Of a DNA stretch of 64,000 nucleotides, positions 26,989 through 37,758 are shown piece by piece. Under the pieces are notes generated by a model. That model did not search any database, was not told where the DNA came from, and was given only the letters and a program-made list of their open reading frames with translations. The stretch covers positions 1 through 64,000 of the forward strand of contig JBKPAJ010000087.1 in NCBI GenBank assembly GCA_046726375.1. The letters run 5' to 3'. Source of the stretch: DASPWV01 sp046726375 (GTDB lineage: Bacteria > Acidobacteriota > Vicinamibacteria > Vicinamibacterales > UBA2999). Position 1 is the first letter of the stretch. Every line of letters starts with the position of its first letter. Both the position numbers and the translations under genes were made by a program.

Positions 26989-27588
26989 TCAGCGATAGAA
27001 AACATAGTCTGTGCTGTAAGCCACCAACGCTTTCTTCCCCACGTCCCCGGCCTTGCTACAACCGGTCGAGGGCGCCACTCCTCCGGCAGTGTTCACGCGC
27101 TGAATGAACGTCGTCCCGACCAGCCTGTCGCTGTTCGGAAGCGGCCCGCTCTGCGTACCGACGACGCGCAACAACAACCACGGAATCGCACCGGGGGCGA
27201 CGTAATTCGGGTCCGTCGAGGTCGCAACTGCGGCGCCCCACGCACTGCTGGTGTCCCGTGAGTCCTGCCAGGTGGGTCGCGGCACACCGCCCTCGATGGG
27301 ATTCGGGCTCAGAAAGTGCGTCATCAGCTGCTCTGCGGCGTCGTTGAACAGCGTCGCCTGTGGTCCGTAGAGCGTCCACGCGTAGCCTTTACCCGACGGC
27401 AAGCAACTGTAGTTCTGTGTGCCAACCGCGTGGCCGATGAGAAACGGCTGACTGCCGTCCTGCACTTCCAGATTCGAGGGCACCGCCGGCGGAGTCGTGT
27501 CGTCCCCGGCCGCAACGGGCACTTCTGCAAGTGTGACTGCCACTAGCGCGGCAACCGTCGAAAGAAACAAACTGGTCTTTGCAAACAT
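26989..27588 (-). CDS. Secreted DUF3455 family protein
   Basis: A 199-residue exported protein with a signal peptide (MFAKTSLFLSTVAALVAVTL, cleavage near VAAGDD). The body shows the features I associate with DUF3455: PPAVPSNLEV, GHAVGTQNYSCLPSG, AWTLYGPQATLF, HFLSPNP near the middle, PWLLLRVVGTQSGPL, and a two-cysteine tail (STGCSKAG). The function of the family is not established. Start at 27588 has AAGGAGA about nine bases upstream. The gene stands alone between a convergent neighbour and the kinase operon, whose last stop is 121 bp upstream. Confidence 0.82.
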   Translation of the reverse strand: MFAKTSLFLSTVAALVAVTLAEVPVAAGDDTTPPAVPSNLEVQDGSQPFLIGHAVGTQNYSCLPSGKGYAWTLYGPQATLFNDAAEQLMTHFLSPNPIEGGVPRPTWQDSRDTSSAWGAAVATSTDPNYVAPGAIPWLLLRVVGTQSGPLPNSDRLVGTTFIQRVNTAGGVAPSTGCSKAGDVGKKALVAYSTDYVFYR

Positions 27589-27709
27589 GTCAACGCTCTC
27601 CTTGTGTGATTGATCCGATTGCTTATCTGAAGAATCGGAATTGGAGAGCGGAACGCGACAAGCGAGTGTGCGCGCCTAGTCGCACGGCTTTTGGCGCGCC
27701 GCGCCGCCG

Positions 27710-30100
27710 CTATCGTCCCTGTGCGGCGACGGACGCGTCGAGCAACGCCTTCGTGGCTGCGACTGTCCAGTCGTCCTCGAGAAAGATCCGCCGGCGCGTG
27801 GGCACGATGCCCGGTGCCCGTTCGCGGATGGGCAGCGCTTCGCGAAGCAGCGTTTCGGCAGCGGCAGCATCGTGGCGAGCGAGCTGCATCGAGGCGAGAT
27901 TGATCAAATAGATCGCGACGAGTTGGTGCTGGTTGCCGAAGGTCGGACGCGCGATGTCCAACGCGCGTTGCAGCGTCGCAGCCGCTTCATCGTAGCGGCG
28001 CTGCTTCGCCATCGCATGCGCGAGGCTATTGAGGATCATCGCGAGCACGGGATGCTTGTCGCCAACCGCCTTGCGATGGATGTCGAAGGCCTGTTGGAAG
28101 AGCGATTCGGCCGAGGCGTAATTGCCCCTGGCTGCGGCAATCAGCCCGAGGTCGTGCAGGTTAATGCCGACGTTCGGATGGTCAGGCCCTCTGGTCTTCG
28201 TATTGATCTCCAACGATTGCCGAATGAGCGGCTCGGCGCCCGCGACGTCGCCGTTCAGCCGCAGCACCGACGCGAGATCGCTCAGGCTCACCGCGGTTTC
28301 ACGATGATCGGCGCCGAGCACTTTGGTCCTGATCGCGAGCGCTTCGCGATGCAGCCGCTCGGCGCGTTCGTTGAATCCCTGATCCTGGTAAACGCGGCCG
28401 AGTTCGACCAGCGTGACGGCGACGTCGGCGTGTTCGGAACCGAGCAGCTTGCGGCGGACGGCGAGCGCGTCCTCGAGGCTGCGCTGCGCTCTGGCGTAGT
28501 CGCCTGTTTCACCGAACAGCGCGCCAAGATCGTTCAGTGTTTGCGCAATGCGGACGTCCTCCGCGCCGAACACGATGCGCCCGCTGGCCAACGCATCTTC
28601 GAGCAGATGCTGCGCGCGGTCGTACATGCCAAGCCGGCGATAGACCCGGCCAAAGAGGGTAAAGATGTCGGCCTGCAGCTCGGGCTGTCCGGCCAGCTCT
28701 TTCTCGCCGCGTTCGGCGGCAGCATCGAGCAGCCCGCGAACCGTTGGGCCTTCTCGTGTCGCGAGATTGGCGATCGGATCCGCACCCGTTACGACGCCGA
28801 TCATCAGCTCGCTCACCTTCGCGGCCTTCGCCGCCTCGCGCTGCGCGCGATCGCGCTCCGCCGCCAGCCCGGTGGTATGAAATACCGTCAACCCGGCCAA
28901 TAGCACGACCACCGCTGCGGACGCTGTCACGCCCGGCACGTGTCGCCGGACAAACCTGGCTGCTCGGTATCGCAACGTATCGGGTCGTGCGCTGATCGGC
29001 TCGTGTCGCAGAAAGCGCCGCACATCGTCGGCGAGCGTCATGACCGACGAGTACCGCACCTGAGCGTTCTTCTTCAACGCCTTCGCGACGATCGTGTCCA
29101 GATCGCCGCGGAGGATCCGGCGCGCTTTGCCGGCCACCGTGTCGGACATCCGACGCGGCTCCTCGTCCACGATGGAGCGGATCAGCGGCGCGGATGATCG
29201 CGCAGCGGCGCCGGCGGGATGCTGGCCCGTGAGCAACGCGTACAGAAGCACGCCGAGTGCATACACATCGGTCGCCGTGGTCACCGGCCCGCGCGCGAGT
29301 TGCTCCGGCGCAGCAAACTCGGGCGTGCGCGTGGCCCCGCCTTCGCGCGTGTGTGGGCCTGTTTCAGCAAGCGCCGCGCCCCACGGCGCGTCGACCTCGA
29401 GCAACTGGGCAATGCCCAAGTCGAGCAGCTTGACGTGACCGTCGACGCTGACCAGCAGGTTCGCCGGGTTGATGTCGCGGTGCACGATCAAGTTGGAGTG
29501 CGCGTGGGCGACCGCCTCCAGGACATCGAGAAATAGTCGCAGGCGCGCCTCGATGCCGAGCGCGTGCTCATCGCAATACCGATCGATGGTCTGACCATCG
29601 ACGCACTCGAAGACGAGAAAGGGCTGCCCGATTGGAGACACACCAGTGTCGATGAGTCGCGCAATGTGTGGATGCGTGAGGCGCGCGAGCATGCTGCCCT
29701 CGCGGCGAAACCGCTCTTCGCCAGCCGGATCCATGCGCGCGACGTTCAGCAGCCTGACCGCCGCGCGTCCTTCAAAGCGGCCGTCGCATCGCTCCGCGAG
29801 CCACACCGTGCCCATCCTGCCGTGACCGATGAGCGAAATCAGCTGATGGGTCCCGAGAACCTGCCCGATGAGTGACTGCGTGGCGGCCGGATGCGGCGCG
29901 GCAGGAACCGCGTGTTCGAGAAAGTGCGAGGCGTGAACCGCCCGATGCTCAGCGAGCAGCCTCGACAGGTCGGCGGCAAGCGACGCGTCGCGCGCGCCGA
30001 TAGCCGCGAGCCACGCCGGGCGCTCGTCGGTCGCAATGTCCAGCGCCTCGTCGAGATACGGACTGAGAACGCGCCACCGCTCTGAGCTCAGTGGTGTCAT
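27710..30100 (-). CDS. Membrane Ser/Thr protein kinase-like protein with TPR domain; key lysines substituted
   Basis: A 796-residue protein. Residues ~84-370 have the Hanks-type kinase fold: glycine loop GHGRMGTVW (92-100), HRDINPANLLV (207-217), DLG (227-229) and APEQLARG. The beta-3 lysine is arginine (R116 in AAVRLLN), and the catalytic-loop lysine is asparagine (N211 in HRDINP). One membrane helix lies near 391-412, and ~440-790 is a string of tetratricopeptide repeats (VRIAQTLNDLGALFGETGDY, ADVAVTLVELGRVYQDQGF). Proteins of this layout often pair with an ECF sigma factor, encoded here 12 bp upstream. The substitutions suggest weak or no phosphotransfer, so it may act as a scaffold. Confidence 0.88.
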   Translation of the reverse strand: MTPLSSERWRVLSPYLDEALDIATDERPAWLAAIGARDASLAADLSRLLAEHRAVHASHFLEHAVPAAPHPAATQSLIGQVLGTHQLISLIGHGRMGTVWLAERCDGRFEGRAAVRLLNVARMDPAGEERFRREGSMLARLTHPHIARLIDTGVSPIGQPFLVFECVDGQTIDRYCDEHALGIEARLRLFLDVLEAVAHAHSNLIVHRDINPANLLVSVDGHVKLLDLGIAQLLEVDAPWGAALAETGPHTREGGATRTPEFAAPEQLARGPVTTATDVYALGVLLYALLTGQHPAGAAARSSAPLIRSIVDEEPRRMSDTVAGKARRILRGDLDTIVAKALKKNAQVRYSSVMTLADDVRRFLRHEPISARPDTLRYRAARFVRRHVPGVTASAAVVVLLAGLTVFHTTGLAAERDRAQREAAKAAKVSELMIGVVTGADPIANLATREGPTVRGLLDAAAERGEKELAGQPELQADIFTLFGRVYRRLGMYDRAQHLLEDALASGRIVFGAEDVRIAQTLNDLGALFGETGDYARAQRSLEDALAVRRKLLGSEHADVAVTLVELGRVYQDQGFNERAERLHREALAIRTKVLGADHRETAVSLSDLASVLRLNGDVAGAEPLIRQSLEINTKTRGPDHPNVGINLHDLGLIAAARGNYASAESLFQQAFDIHRKAVGDKHPVLAMILNSLAHAMAKQRRYDEAAATLQRALDIARPTFGNQHQLVAIYLINLASMQLARHDAAAAETLLREALPIRERAPGIVPTRRRIFLEDDWTVAATKALLDASVAAQGR

Positions 30101-30111
30101 GCGGCTTAGCG

Positions 30112-30708
30112 CTAGGCGATCGGCCGTGCGCTGCTAATCGCATGGTGCAAATAGAGCCGGCCCTTTTCCCAACTGCGCTGAATGGTGCGTTCGGAGACGC
30201 CGCGCATGGCCGCAATCTCGGCAAATGAGAACCCACAAAAGAACTTCAGCTCGATGATCTCGGCGAGGGGTGGTTCCACTTGAGCCAGCTCGTCGAGCGC
30301 ATCGCTGATCTGTATGAGCGTTTGTGGATCGGCCACCATCTCCGCGTGAGTACTGAGGGTGGTGAGGTGGAAAAGTCCGCCCCGCTTCTGCGATCGGCGG
30401 CGGCGTACATCGTCAATGATCAGTCCTCGCATCACGCGCGCGGCGTACCCCATGAATCGCGCATGGTCGACGAAGACTGTCCCTTCCCTGCCTGCAATCG
30501 TGAGATAGGCCTCGTGCAGGAGCGTCGTGACGCCGAGGCCGCCGATCGGTCCGTGCCGATTCAGCTCTCGGCGGGCCAGACGATGAAGTTCTCTATAGAG
30601 AACGTCGAACAGATCATCCGCCACGACCCCTTCCTCGGTGGCGCCGAGTGTCTCGAGTATTGCGTTGTTCACAGTTCTTATGCCCTGTCCTGAAGATCGG
30701 AAACCCAC
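30112..30708 (-). CDS. ECF RNA polymerase sigma factor (TIGR02999-type)
   Basis: A 198-residue ECF sigma factor. Region 2 reads LYRELHRLARRELNR then LHEAYLTIAGREG and FMGYAARVMRGLIIDDVRRR. Region 4 reads LAEIIELKFFCGFSFAEIAA and GVSERTIQRSWEKGRLYLHH, with a clear helix-turn-helix. This shorter type is common in Acidobacteria and Planctomycetes and is usually encoded beside a Ser/Thr kinase, as here. No anti-sigma factor with a zinc motif is nearby, so the TPR kinase-like protein is the likely partner. The GTG at 30708 is assumed; another GTG at 30672 is possible, and neither has a good ribosome site. Confidence 0.9.
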   Translation of the reverse strand: MGFRSSGQGIRTVNNAILETLGATEEGVVADDLFDVLYRELHRLARRELNRHGPIGGLGVTTLLHEAYLTIAGREGTVFVDHARFMGYAARVMRGLIIDDVRRRRSQKRGGLFHLTTLSTHAEMVADPQTLIQISDALDELAQVEPPLAEIIELKFFCGFSFAEIAAMRGVSERTIQRSWEKGRLYLHHAISSARPIA

Positions 30709-30911
30709 GGCAAAAGACGACAGGCGGCCACCTCAGCCGGAGTGGCCGGCTGATCAGCCGTCCATAATACGGCAGAGCCCGCGCCGTGCTGTCATTTGGC
30801 GCCACGGCTGTCGGTGCTCCCCGCCTTCGCCGGCGCGGCGGGAATCTCGCGTCCATTGCGATCGACGATCGCCGTGTCCAATGAGCGCCACCATCAGAAT
30901 GCGTTCTCTGC

Positions 30912-31385
30912 TCATCTGTTCGCTGGCAGCGACGGCACAGCGGTCATTGGCGCCCGCTTGTTGACGCCGGATGCCGGCGGCGCACTCGATGCTTCGACGA
31001 CGACGAAGGCGGAGCGTCCCGAATCAGCAATCGCCCGTCCTTCACGAAGCGCGGTCACGCTCCAGAAATAGGTGCCCGGATCGAGCGCGCGCTCGCCCGG
31101 CCATGCGATAAATGGCCTGGCGATGTGATCGGCGCGCCAGACCAGCGTGTCCACTTCGTTCCAGATGCCGACGGCGTATGAATCGGCGCCATCGACCGCG
31201 GTCCACGCAAACCGTGACGGCATAGGGCCGACGCTGTCGCGGGCCGGCGTGACGTGATCGAGTGTCTTGCCGGCGCTGTTCGTACGTTGTTGGGTTGAAG
31301 CGGTCGTGCATGCCGCGGCAATCAACGTGGCCGCGAGGATCAATCGGCAGGCCGAAGCAATCATAAAGCTCAGGAACGTTAACAT
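30912..31385 (-). CDS. Small lipoprotein with fibronectin-III-like domain
   Basis: About 157 residues. The N-terminus MLTFLSFMIASACRLILAAT leads to LIAAACTT, which fits a lipoprotein signal with the cysteine as lipid anchor. The mature part has one beta-sandwich (FAWTAVDGADSYAVGIWNEV, PFIAWPGERALDPGTYFWSV, RSAFVVVEA) of the kind seen in fibronectin-III-like domains. Function unknown. The start at 31385 overlaps the divergent start codon of the next gene; an ATG at 31364 would avoid this but has no better ribosome site. No homologous neighbour suggests a role. Confidence 0.6.
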   Translation of the reverse strand: MLTFLSFMIASACRLILAATLIAAACTTASTQQRTNSAGKTLDHVTPARDSVGPMPSRFAWTAVDGADSYAVGIWNEVDTLVWRADHIARPFIAWPGERALDPGTYFWSVTALREGRAIADSGRSAFVVVEASSAPPASGVNKRAPMTAVPSLPANR

Positions 31386-31977
31386 GTCGGCTACCCCTAT
31401 GTCGCACACTCCATCTTTCGCAATTCCGACGCCTGATGAGGCTGGACGCCTCGCGCTGCGGCAACCCTTTCCCGCCGCCGGCCGGCTGTTTGGATTGCTG
31501 TTCATGCTGCCCGGCTTGAAGCTTTTGTGGGATTTCGTGCGGGCGTTGATCGAAGTTGGAGCCGCGTCCGCCTGGCACTGGTCCGATGTGTTCGGCTTCG
31601 GCTTCTGGCTGTTTTTCGCGCTCGTGTTTCTGGTTCCTGGGTGGATCATCGCGACGCTGCGCCGCAGCGTCGCCATCGATCGCGCTCAGCGGTCGATTCT
31701 GCAGATCAACGATTTTCTGCTCTATCGTTGGACGTCGACGCGATCGCTCGGCGAGTTCCAGGCAGTGCGACTGTACTTTCCCAGGCGCACGTCGTCGTCG
31801 AGCGCGAAAGCGAGTTATCACGTCGAGCTCACCGGCGCCAAAGGGAAGAACGTGATCGTGTATTTGGATCGAGACGAGGACGCCGCGCGCGCGATCGCGC
31901 GCGAAGTGGCGGCCTCTACCGCGCTGCCCTTGCAGGATGACCTCAATCATCAAGACGACACTGAAGACGACGAATAG
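31384..31977 (+). CDS. Two-helix membrane protein, function unknown
   Basis: About 197 residues. Two hydrophobic helices (LFGLLFMLPGLKLLWDFV and FGFWLFFALVFLVPGWIIAT) are followed by a beta-rich cytoplasmic tail (RRSVAIDRAQRSILQIND, SYHVELTGAKGKNVIVYLDR). The layout resembles membrane proteins with a PH-like domain, but I cannot name the family. The tail ends in an acidic run (DDTEDDE). The ATG at 31384 follows AGGA by nine bases. It shares its stop-start junction with the DUF5916 gene (TAGTG), so the two are likely co-translated. Confidence 0.65.
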   Translation: MSATPMSHTPSFAIPTPDEAGRLALRQPFPAAGRLFGLLFMLPGLKLLWDFVRALIEVGAASAWHWSDVFGFGFWLFFALVFLVPGWIIATLRRSVAIDRAQRSILQINDFLLYRWTSTRSLGEFQAVRLYFPRRTSSSSAKASYHVELTGAKGKNVIVYLDRDEDAARAIAREVAASTALPLQDDLNHQDDTEDDE

Positions 31978-34098
31978 TGCGGAGGATGATGACAGCGGCG
32001 ATTGTCGCCGCGGCAACTACCGTGGCCGAAGCGCAGAATGCGCCATCCGCCGCTCTCCGTGTGGGTCCTCTACCTTCCGACCTGCACATCGACGGATCGC
32101 TGAATGAGACCGCATGGGCGGCAGCGGAGGCGAGTGACGCGTTCACGCAAATCGATCCGACCGAAGGGGCAGCACCCAGTGGACGCACCGTGGTACGAGT
32201 GCTGGCCGACGCAAAGGCAATTGCGATCGGGATCGTCTGCGACGATCCGGATCCATCCGGCATCGTCAGTTTCAGTGTCCAGCGCGACGCAGAGCTCAAT
32301 TCGGAAGATCATCTGCGCATCGTGCTCGGCACGTTCATGGACGGCCGGTCGGGTTACCTCTTCTCGGTCAATCCATCCGGCGCGCGCTATGACGCCTTGA
32401 TCAGTCCCGGCGGCGAAGACGAAAACCCGGACTGGGACGGGATCTGGGAAGCAGCCACGGCGAGGACGTCGGCGGGATGGAGCGCCGAGCTGCGCATTCC
32501 GGTGCAAACCCTGAGTTTCAAGCCGGGATTACGCGAATGGCACTTCAACGTGCAGCGCCGCATCCAGCGGCTGCTCGAAGTCACGCGCTGGGCCTCGCCC
32601 GTTCGGCAGTACGCAGTCACGCAAACGAGCCGTGCCGGCGTTATTACCGATCTGCCGGCCTTCGATCTCGGTGTCGGTCTCAGCATTCGACCGGCGCTCA
32701 CGACAGGCGGCGGCGTGCCCGCGCATGAGATTCCGGTCGAGGGCGAGTTTCAGCCCAGCCTCGACCTGACCCAGCGACTCGGGTCGAACGTGTTGGCGTC
32801 GTTTACTGCGAACACGGATTTCGCCGAGACCGAGGTCGATACGCGCCGTACCAACCTCACACGGTTCCCGCTGTTCTTTCCGGAGAAACGCACGTTTTTC
32901 CTCGAGGGCGACGACATCTTCGCGTTCGGCCTCGGTCTCGATGAGGACGTGCTCCCATACTTCAGCCGCCGGATTGGACTGGTCGAGGGAATGGAGGTAC
33001 CGATTATCGCCGGTGGCAAGATCAACGGCCGCGTGCACAACACGAACTTCGGCGGCCTCGTGGTCGCCACCAACGACGAACCAGGTGTCGTGCCGGCCGA
33101 GGCCGGCATGGCAGTGGCGCGGGTCAAGCAAAACGTTCTGCAGGAATCGTGGGTTGGCGCGATCGGCAGTGTCGGCGATCCGCTCGCGCGCAATGGGAGC
33201 TGGATGGGCGGGGCCGACTTCACGTACGCGACGTCGCGATTCCGCGGCGACAAGAACTTTCTCGTTGGTCTCTGGGGCGTCGCCACCGGACGCGATGACC
33301 TCGGCAACGACGCCACCGCGCACGGCCTGAAGATCGATTATCCGAACGACGTGTGGGATATGGCGTTGACCTACAAACGCATCGGGCGCGACTTTGATCC
33401 GTCACTGGGGTTTGTGCCGCGGCGCGCGGTACAGCTCTACAACCTGTCGGTTGACAATCGCACTCGCATCGCGCGCGGCCCAGTGCAGCAGCTGACACAT
33501 GAATTCCGGCCGTTTGTGGCAACGGATTTGAGCAGGCGCTGGGAAAGCTATGAGGTCTTCATCGCGCCCGTCAACTGGCGGTTTCGCAGCGGCGATCGAT
33601 TCGAGTTCAACGCGAATCCGACCGGCGAGCGCCTGGTCGAGGCATTCGAGATTGCCGACGATGTGATCATCCCGCCGGGGTCCTACCACTGGCGGCGTTA
33701 TCGCCTCGAAGTCGGCACCGCCCAGAAACGGCGGCTGTACACGCAGGTCAGATGGTGGTTTGGCGGCTTCTACAACGGCGACCTCGATCAGATCGAGTGG
33801 GAGGGTGCGTGGAATCCGATTCCACTCTTCACGGTGGAGTTCTCGGGGGAGCGCAACATCGGCAGGCTGGCCACCGGCAACTTCACGCAAACGTTGGTCG
33901 GTACCCGGCTGAGGGTGAACATGTCGCCGGATCTCTCGATCGCAAGTTATGTCCAGTACGATACCGACAGCGACTCGGTGGGGGTGAACACGCGGCTACG
34001 CTGGACTTTCTCGCCCGCCGGCGATCTGTTCGTGGTGTACAACCAGAACGTTCGATCGCTGCTGGATCGCTGGCAGCTCGATTCGAATCAGCTGTTGG

Positions 34099-34127
<29 letters not shown>
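31977..34127 (+). CDS. DUF5916 outer-membrane-type protein with N-terminal CBM9-like domain
   Basis: A 716-residue exported protein. The signal peptide (MRRMMTAAIVAAATTVAEAQ) is followed by a carbohydrate-binding-9-like domain (LHIDGSLNETAWAAA, SEDHLRIVLGTFMDGRSGYL). A long beta-barrel-like DUF5916 region comes next (NTDFAETEVDTRRTNLTRFP, FFPEKRTFFLEGDDIFAFG), ending QLLVKVQYALRY. Such proteins are common in Acidobacteria and Bacteroidetes, with unknown substrate. The GTG at 31977 is preferred because it keeps the arginines of the signal peptide; ATGs at 31986 and 31989 sit too close to the GGAGG at 31981. The 3' end overlaps the convergent regulator by 29 bp. Confidence 0.85.
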
Positions 34128-35727
<1,600 letters not shown>

Positions 35728-36028
35728 ATCTCCCGAACCTTACCCCTTCTATCCACCTGAGTGCGGCACCGAGCTGATCCCACGTCGGCTGGCGCCGCCA
35801 CTCAAGTGAACTTTGGGCTCAATTGGGTTAGACGCCGCTGCCGCCGCAAAGGTGCCAACCCGCTGGCGTCGCGACCATCTGTGGGCGCGATCTCGTTGGC
35901 ACCTGGCACTGGGTCTCGCCGAACGATCGCGCGTAAGTCCCCGCTTCCGTTCGCGTTAGCACGTGTTGTCGGGCGGGACGTGGGAGCGGCACGACCATCG
36001 CTAATGGTTGACGCGGGCGAGGAGTGAC
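35728..36028. other. Divergent spacer with a 10-bp inverted repeat
   Basis: No gene is supported here. The spacer holds an exact 10-bp inverted repeat, AGGTGCCAAC at 35850-35859 and its reverse complement at 35895-35904, which could be an operator or hairpin. Around 35787-35815, TGGCGCCGCCACTCAAGTGA resembles the right end of the 91-bp dispersed repeat. Confidence 0.5.
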
Positions 36029-36313
36029 ATGTTCCGCATCACCTCACACATAGACCATGACCTCGTGGTGAAAGTCGAGGGTTGCCTTACCGGCCCTTGC
36101 GTCCCGGCGCTCGATGCGTGCTGGCACGAGGCTACCCTCGCGGGTCTCGGATTGCGCGTGGACCTCACGGATGTTTGCCATGTCGATCATGACGGCCGCG
36201 TGCTGATGGCCCGTATGCACCACGCGGGCGCGCGCTTCGTCGCGCGCGGATGCGCGATGAGGGAACTGGTGAGAGAAATTGCCGACCTCGCGGCCGATCG
36301 GGAGAGGAGTTGA
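36029..36313 (+). CDS. STAS-domain-like small protein
   Basis: A 94-residue soluble protein with the STAS pattern: LVVKVEGCLTGPCVPALDAC, GLGLRVDLTDVCHVDHDGRV and a helix around LMARMHHAGARFVARG. The usual phosphorylated serine of anti-sigma antagonists would sit near HVDHDGR, but an aspartate and histidine occupy it, so partner-switch phosphorylation is doubtful. The ATG at 36029 follows GAGGAG by four bases. It ends two bases before the RND outer-membrane factor start and is probably the first gene of that operon, perhaps a regulator of efflux. Confidence 0.7.
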   Translation: MFRITSHIDHDLVVKVEGCLTGPCVPALDACWHEATLAGLGLRVDLTDVCHVDHDGRVLMARMHHAGARFVARGCAMRELVREIADLAADRERS

Positions 36314-36315
36314 AC

Positions 36316-37737
36316 GTGTTCAGGTTTGTGCATGGTGCAGTCGTCGTGCTTGGCGCCCTCGTGCTCGCGTCGTGCACGCTGGGGCCGAACTACCGGCGTC
36401 CCGCCGTCGAAACGCCTTCCACGTTCCGCGGTGGGGAAACCGTTATTTCCGCAGCTACGGCGGCATCGCTCGCCGACGTCAAATGGTTCGACCTGTTCGG
36501 CGACGAGACACTTACACAGCTCGTCAACGCGGCGCTGAAGCAGAATTTCGAGCTGCGGATAGCGGCCGAGCGCGTGCTGCAGGCACGGGCGCTGTTTCGG
36601 ATCACACGCGCGGATCAGTTTCCAACCGTTACGGGTTCGATTGATGCCACCGCGACGCGTTTGCCCGAGATTGGCTCGAACGGCGCGATCCCAGGCGGTG
36701 CCGATACCGATGTGAGTTACGTCCAAGCCGGATTCAACCTTGGCTGGGAGCTCGACGTCTGGGGGCGCGTTCGCCGCCTCAAGGAATCGGCGCGTGCGCA
36801 GTATCTCGCCACGGAGGAAGCCCAGCGCGGCGTCATCACCACGCTCGTCGCCGATGTCACACAGACGTATCTGTCTCTGCGTGCCCTCGATTTCGAGCTC
36901 GAGATCGCGCAACGCACGCGCGATGTCGCCACCGACAGCGTGCGGCTCACCGAGAGTCGACGCGCGAGCGGCGTGGCGAGCGGGCTTGACGTGCGCCAGG
37001 CGGAGCAACTGCTCTTCGCGTCGACCGGACAAATCGCGAGCGTCGAACGGGAGATCGCACAAGCCGAAAATGCCCTGAGCCTCCTGCTTGGGCGCGTGCC
37101 GGGCGACGTGATGCGCGGCCGCTCGCTGGAATCCTTCGCCGCGCCGCCAACGGTGCCGGCAGGGCTGCCTTCGGCGCTTCTCGAACGGCGGCCCGACATC
37201 CGTCAGGCGGAACAGCAGCTCGTCTCAGCCAACGCGCAAATCGGCGCCGCCAAGGCCGATTACTTCCCGCGCATCACGCTCACTGGTTTCTTCGGCGTGC
37301 AGAGCCGCGCGCTCTCGCAACTGCTCACCGGACCAGCGGGTTTCGTGAGCGCAACCCTGGGCGCCGCTGCACCGGTTCTCAACCTCGAGCGCGTTCGCGG
37401 CAACGTGCAGCTCGTCGAATCGCTCCACCGTGAGGCGCTGGTGAATTACGAGCGGGCTGTTTACAGCGCCTTTCGCGAAGTGTCCGACGCCCTCGCGGGT
37501 TACGCGAAAACGCGCGAACAGCGCACCGAAGAGGAACGGCTCGTGGCCGCGCTGCGCGATTCGACGCGGCTTGCCACCGAGCGCTACCAGGGTGGATTGG
37601 ACAGCTATCTGGTCGTGCTCGATGCGCAACGCAGTTTGTTTGTCCGCGAGACCGAGTTGGCGCGCATTCGGCAGAGCGAGCTGGCCGCGATCGTCGAGCT
37701 CTATCGCGCGCTCGGAGGCGGATGGTCCCTGACATGA
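36316..37737 (+). CDS. RND efflux outer-membrane lipoprotein (NodT/OprM family)
   Basis: A 473-residue TolC-type channel. Lipobox LVLASC with the lipid cysteine at about residue 20, then LGPNYRRPAVETPSTFRG, the usual start of NodT-family factors. Two OEP repeats follow (NFELRIAAERVLQARALFRI; ERRPDIRQAEQQLVSANAQI), with long coiled coils and short barrel strands. The GTG at 36316 is supported by GGAGAGGAG six bases upstream; an upstream in-frame ATG at 36250 would lie inside the STAS gene and place 22 charged residues before the signal peptide. It forms the outer exit duct for the pump encoded downstream. Confidence 0.93.
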   Translation: MFRFVHGAVVVLGALVLASCTLGPNYRRPAVETPSTFRGGETVISAATAASLADVKWFDLFGDETLTQLVNAALKQNFELRIAAERVLQARALFRITRADQFPTVTGSIDATATRLPEIGSNGAIPGGADTDVSYVQAGFNLGWELDVWGRVRRLKESARAQYLATEEAQRGVITTLVADVTQTYLSLRALDFELEIAQRTRDVATDSVRLTESRRASGVASGLDVRQAEQLLFASTGQIASVEREIAQAENALSLLLGRVPGDVMRGRSLESFAAPPTVPAGLPSALLERRPDIRQAEQQLVSANAQIGAAKADYFPRITLTGFFGVQSRALSQLLTGPAGFVSATLGAAAPVLNLERVRGNVQLVESLHREALVNYERAVYSAFREVSDALAGYAKTREQRTEEERLVAALRDSTRLATERYQGGLDSYLVVLDAQRSLFVRETELARIRQSELAAIVELYRALGGGWSLT

Positions 37738-37758
37738 CACCGAATACGGAGGACGCAC

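Noticed and set aside
26826..27107. Reading frames rich in ISKSPNLQ through the TCTCCAAA arrays (also at 53677-53898)
   Set aside because: They are open only because the 8-bp unit lacks stops, and their sequence is purely repetitive.
35880..35915. Possible sigma-54 promoter TGGCACTGGGTCTCGC before the STAS/RND operon
   Set aside because: The GC pair is one base too far from GG and the TTGC half is poor.
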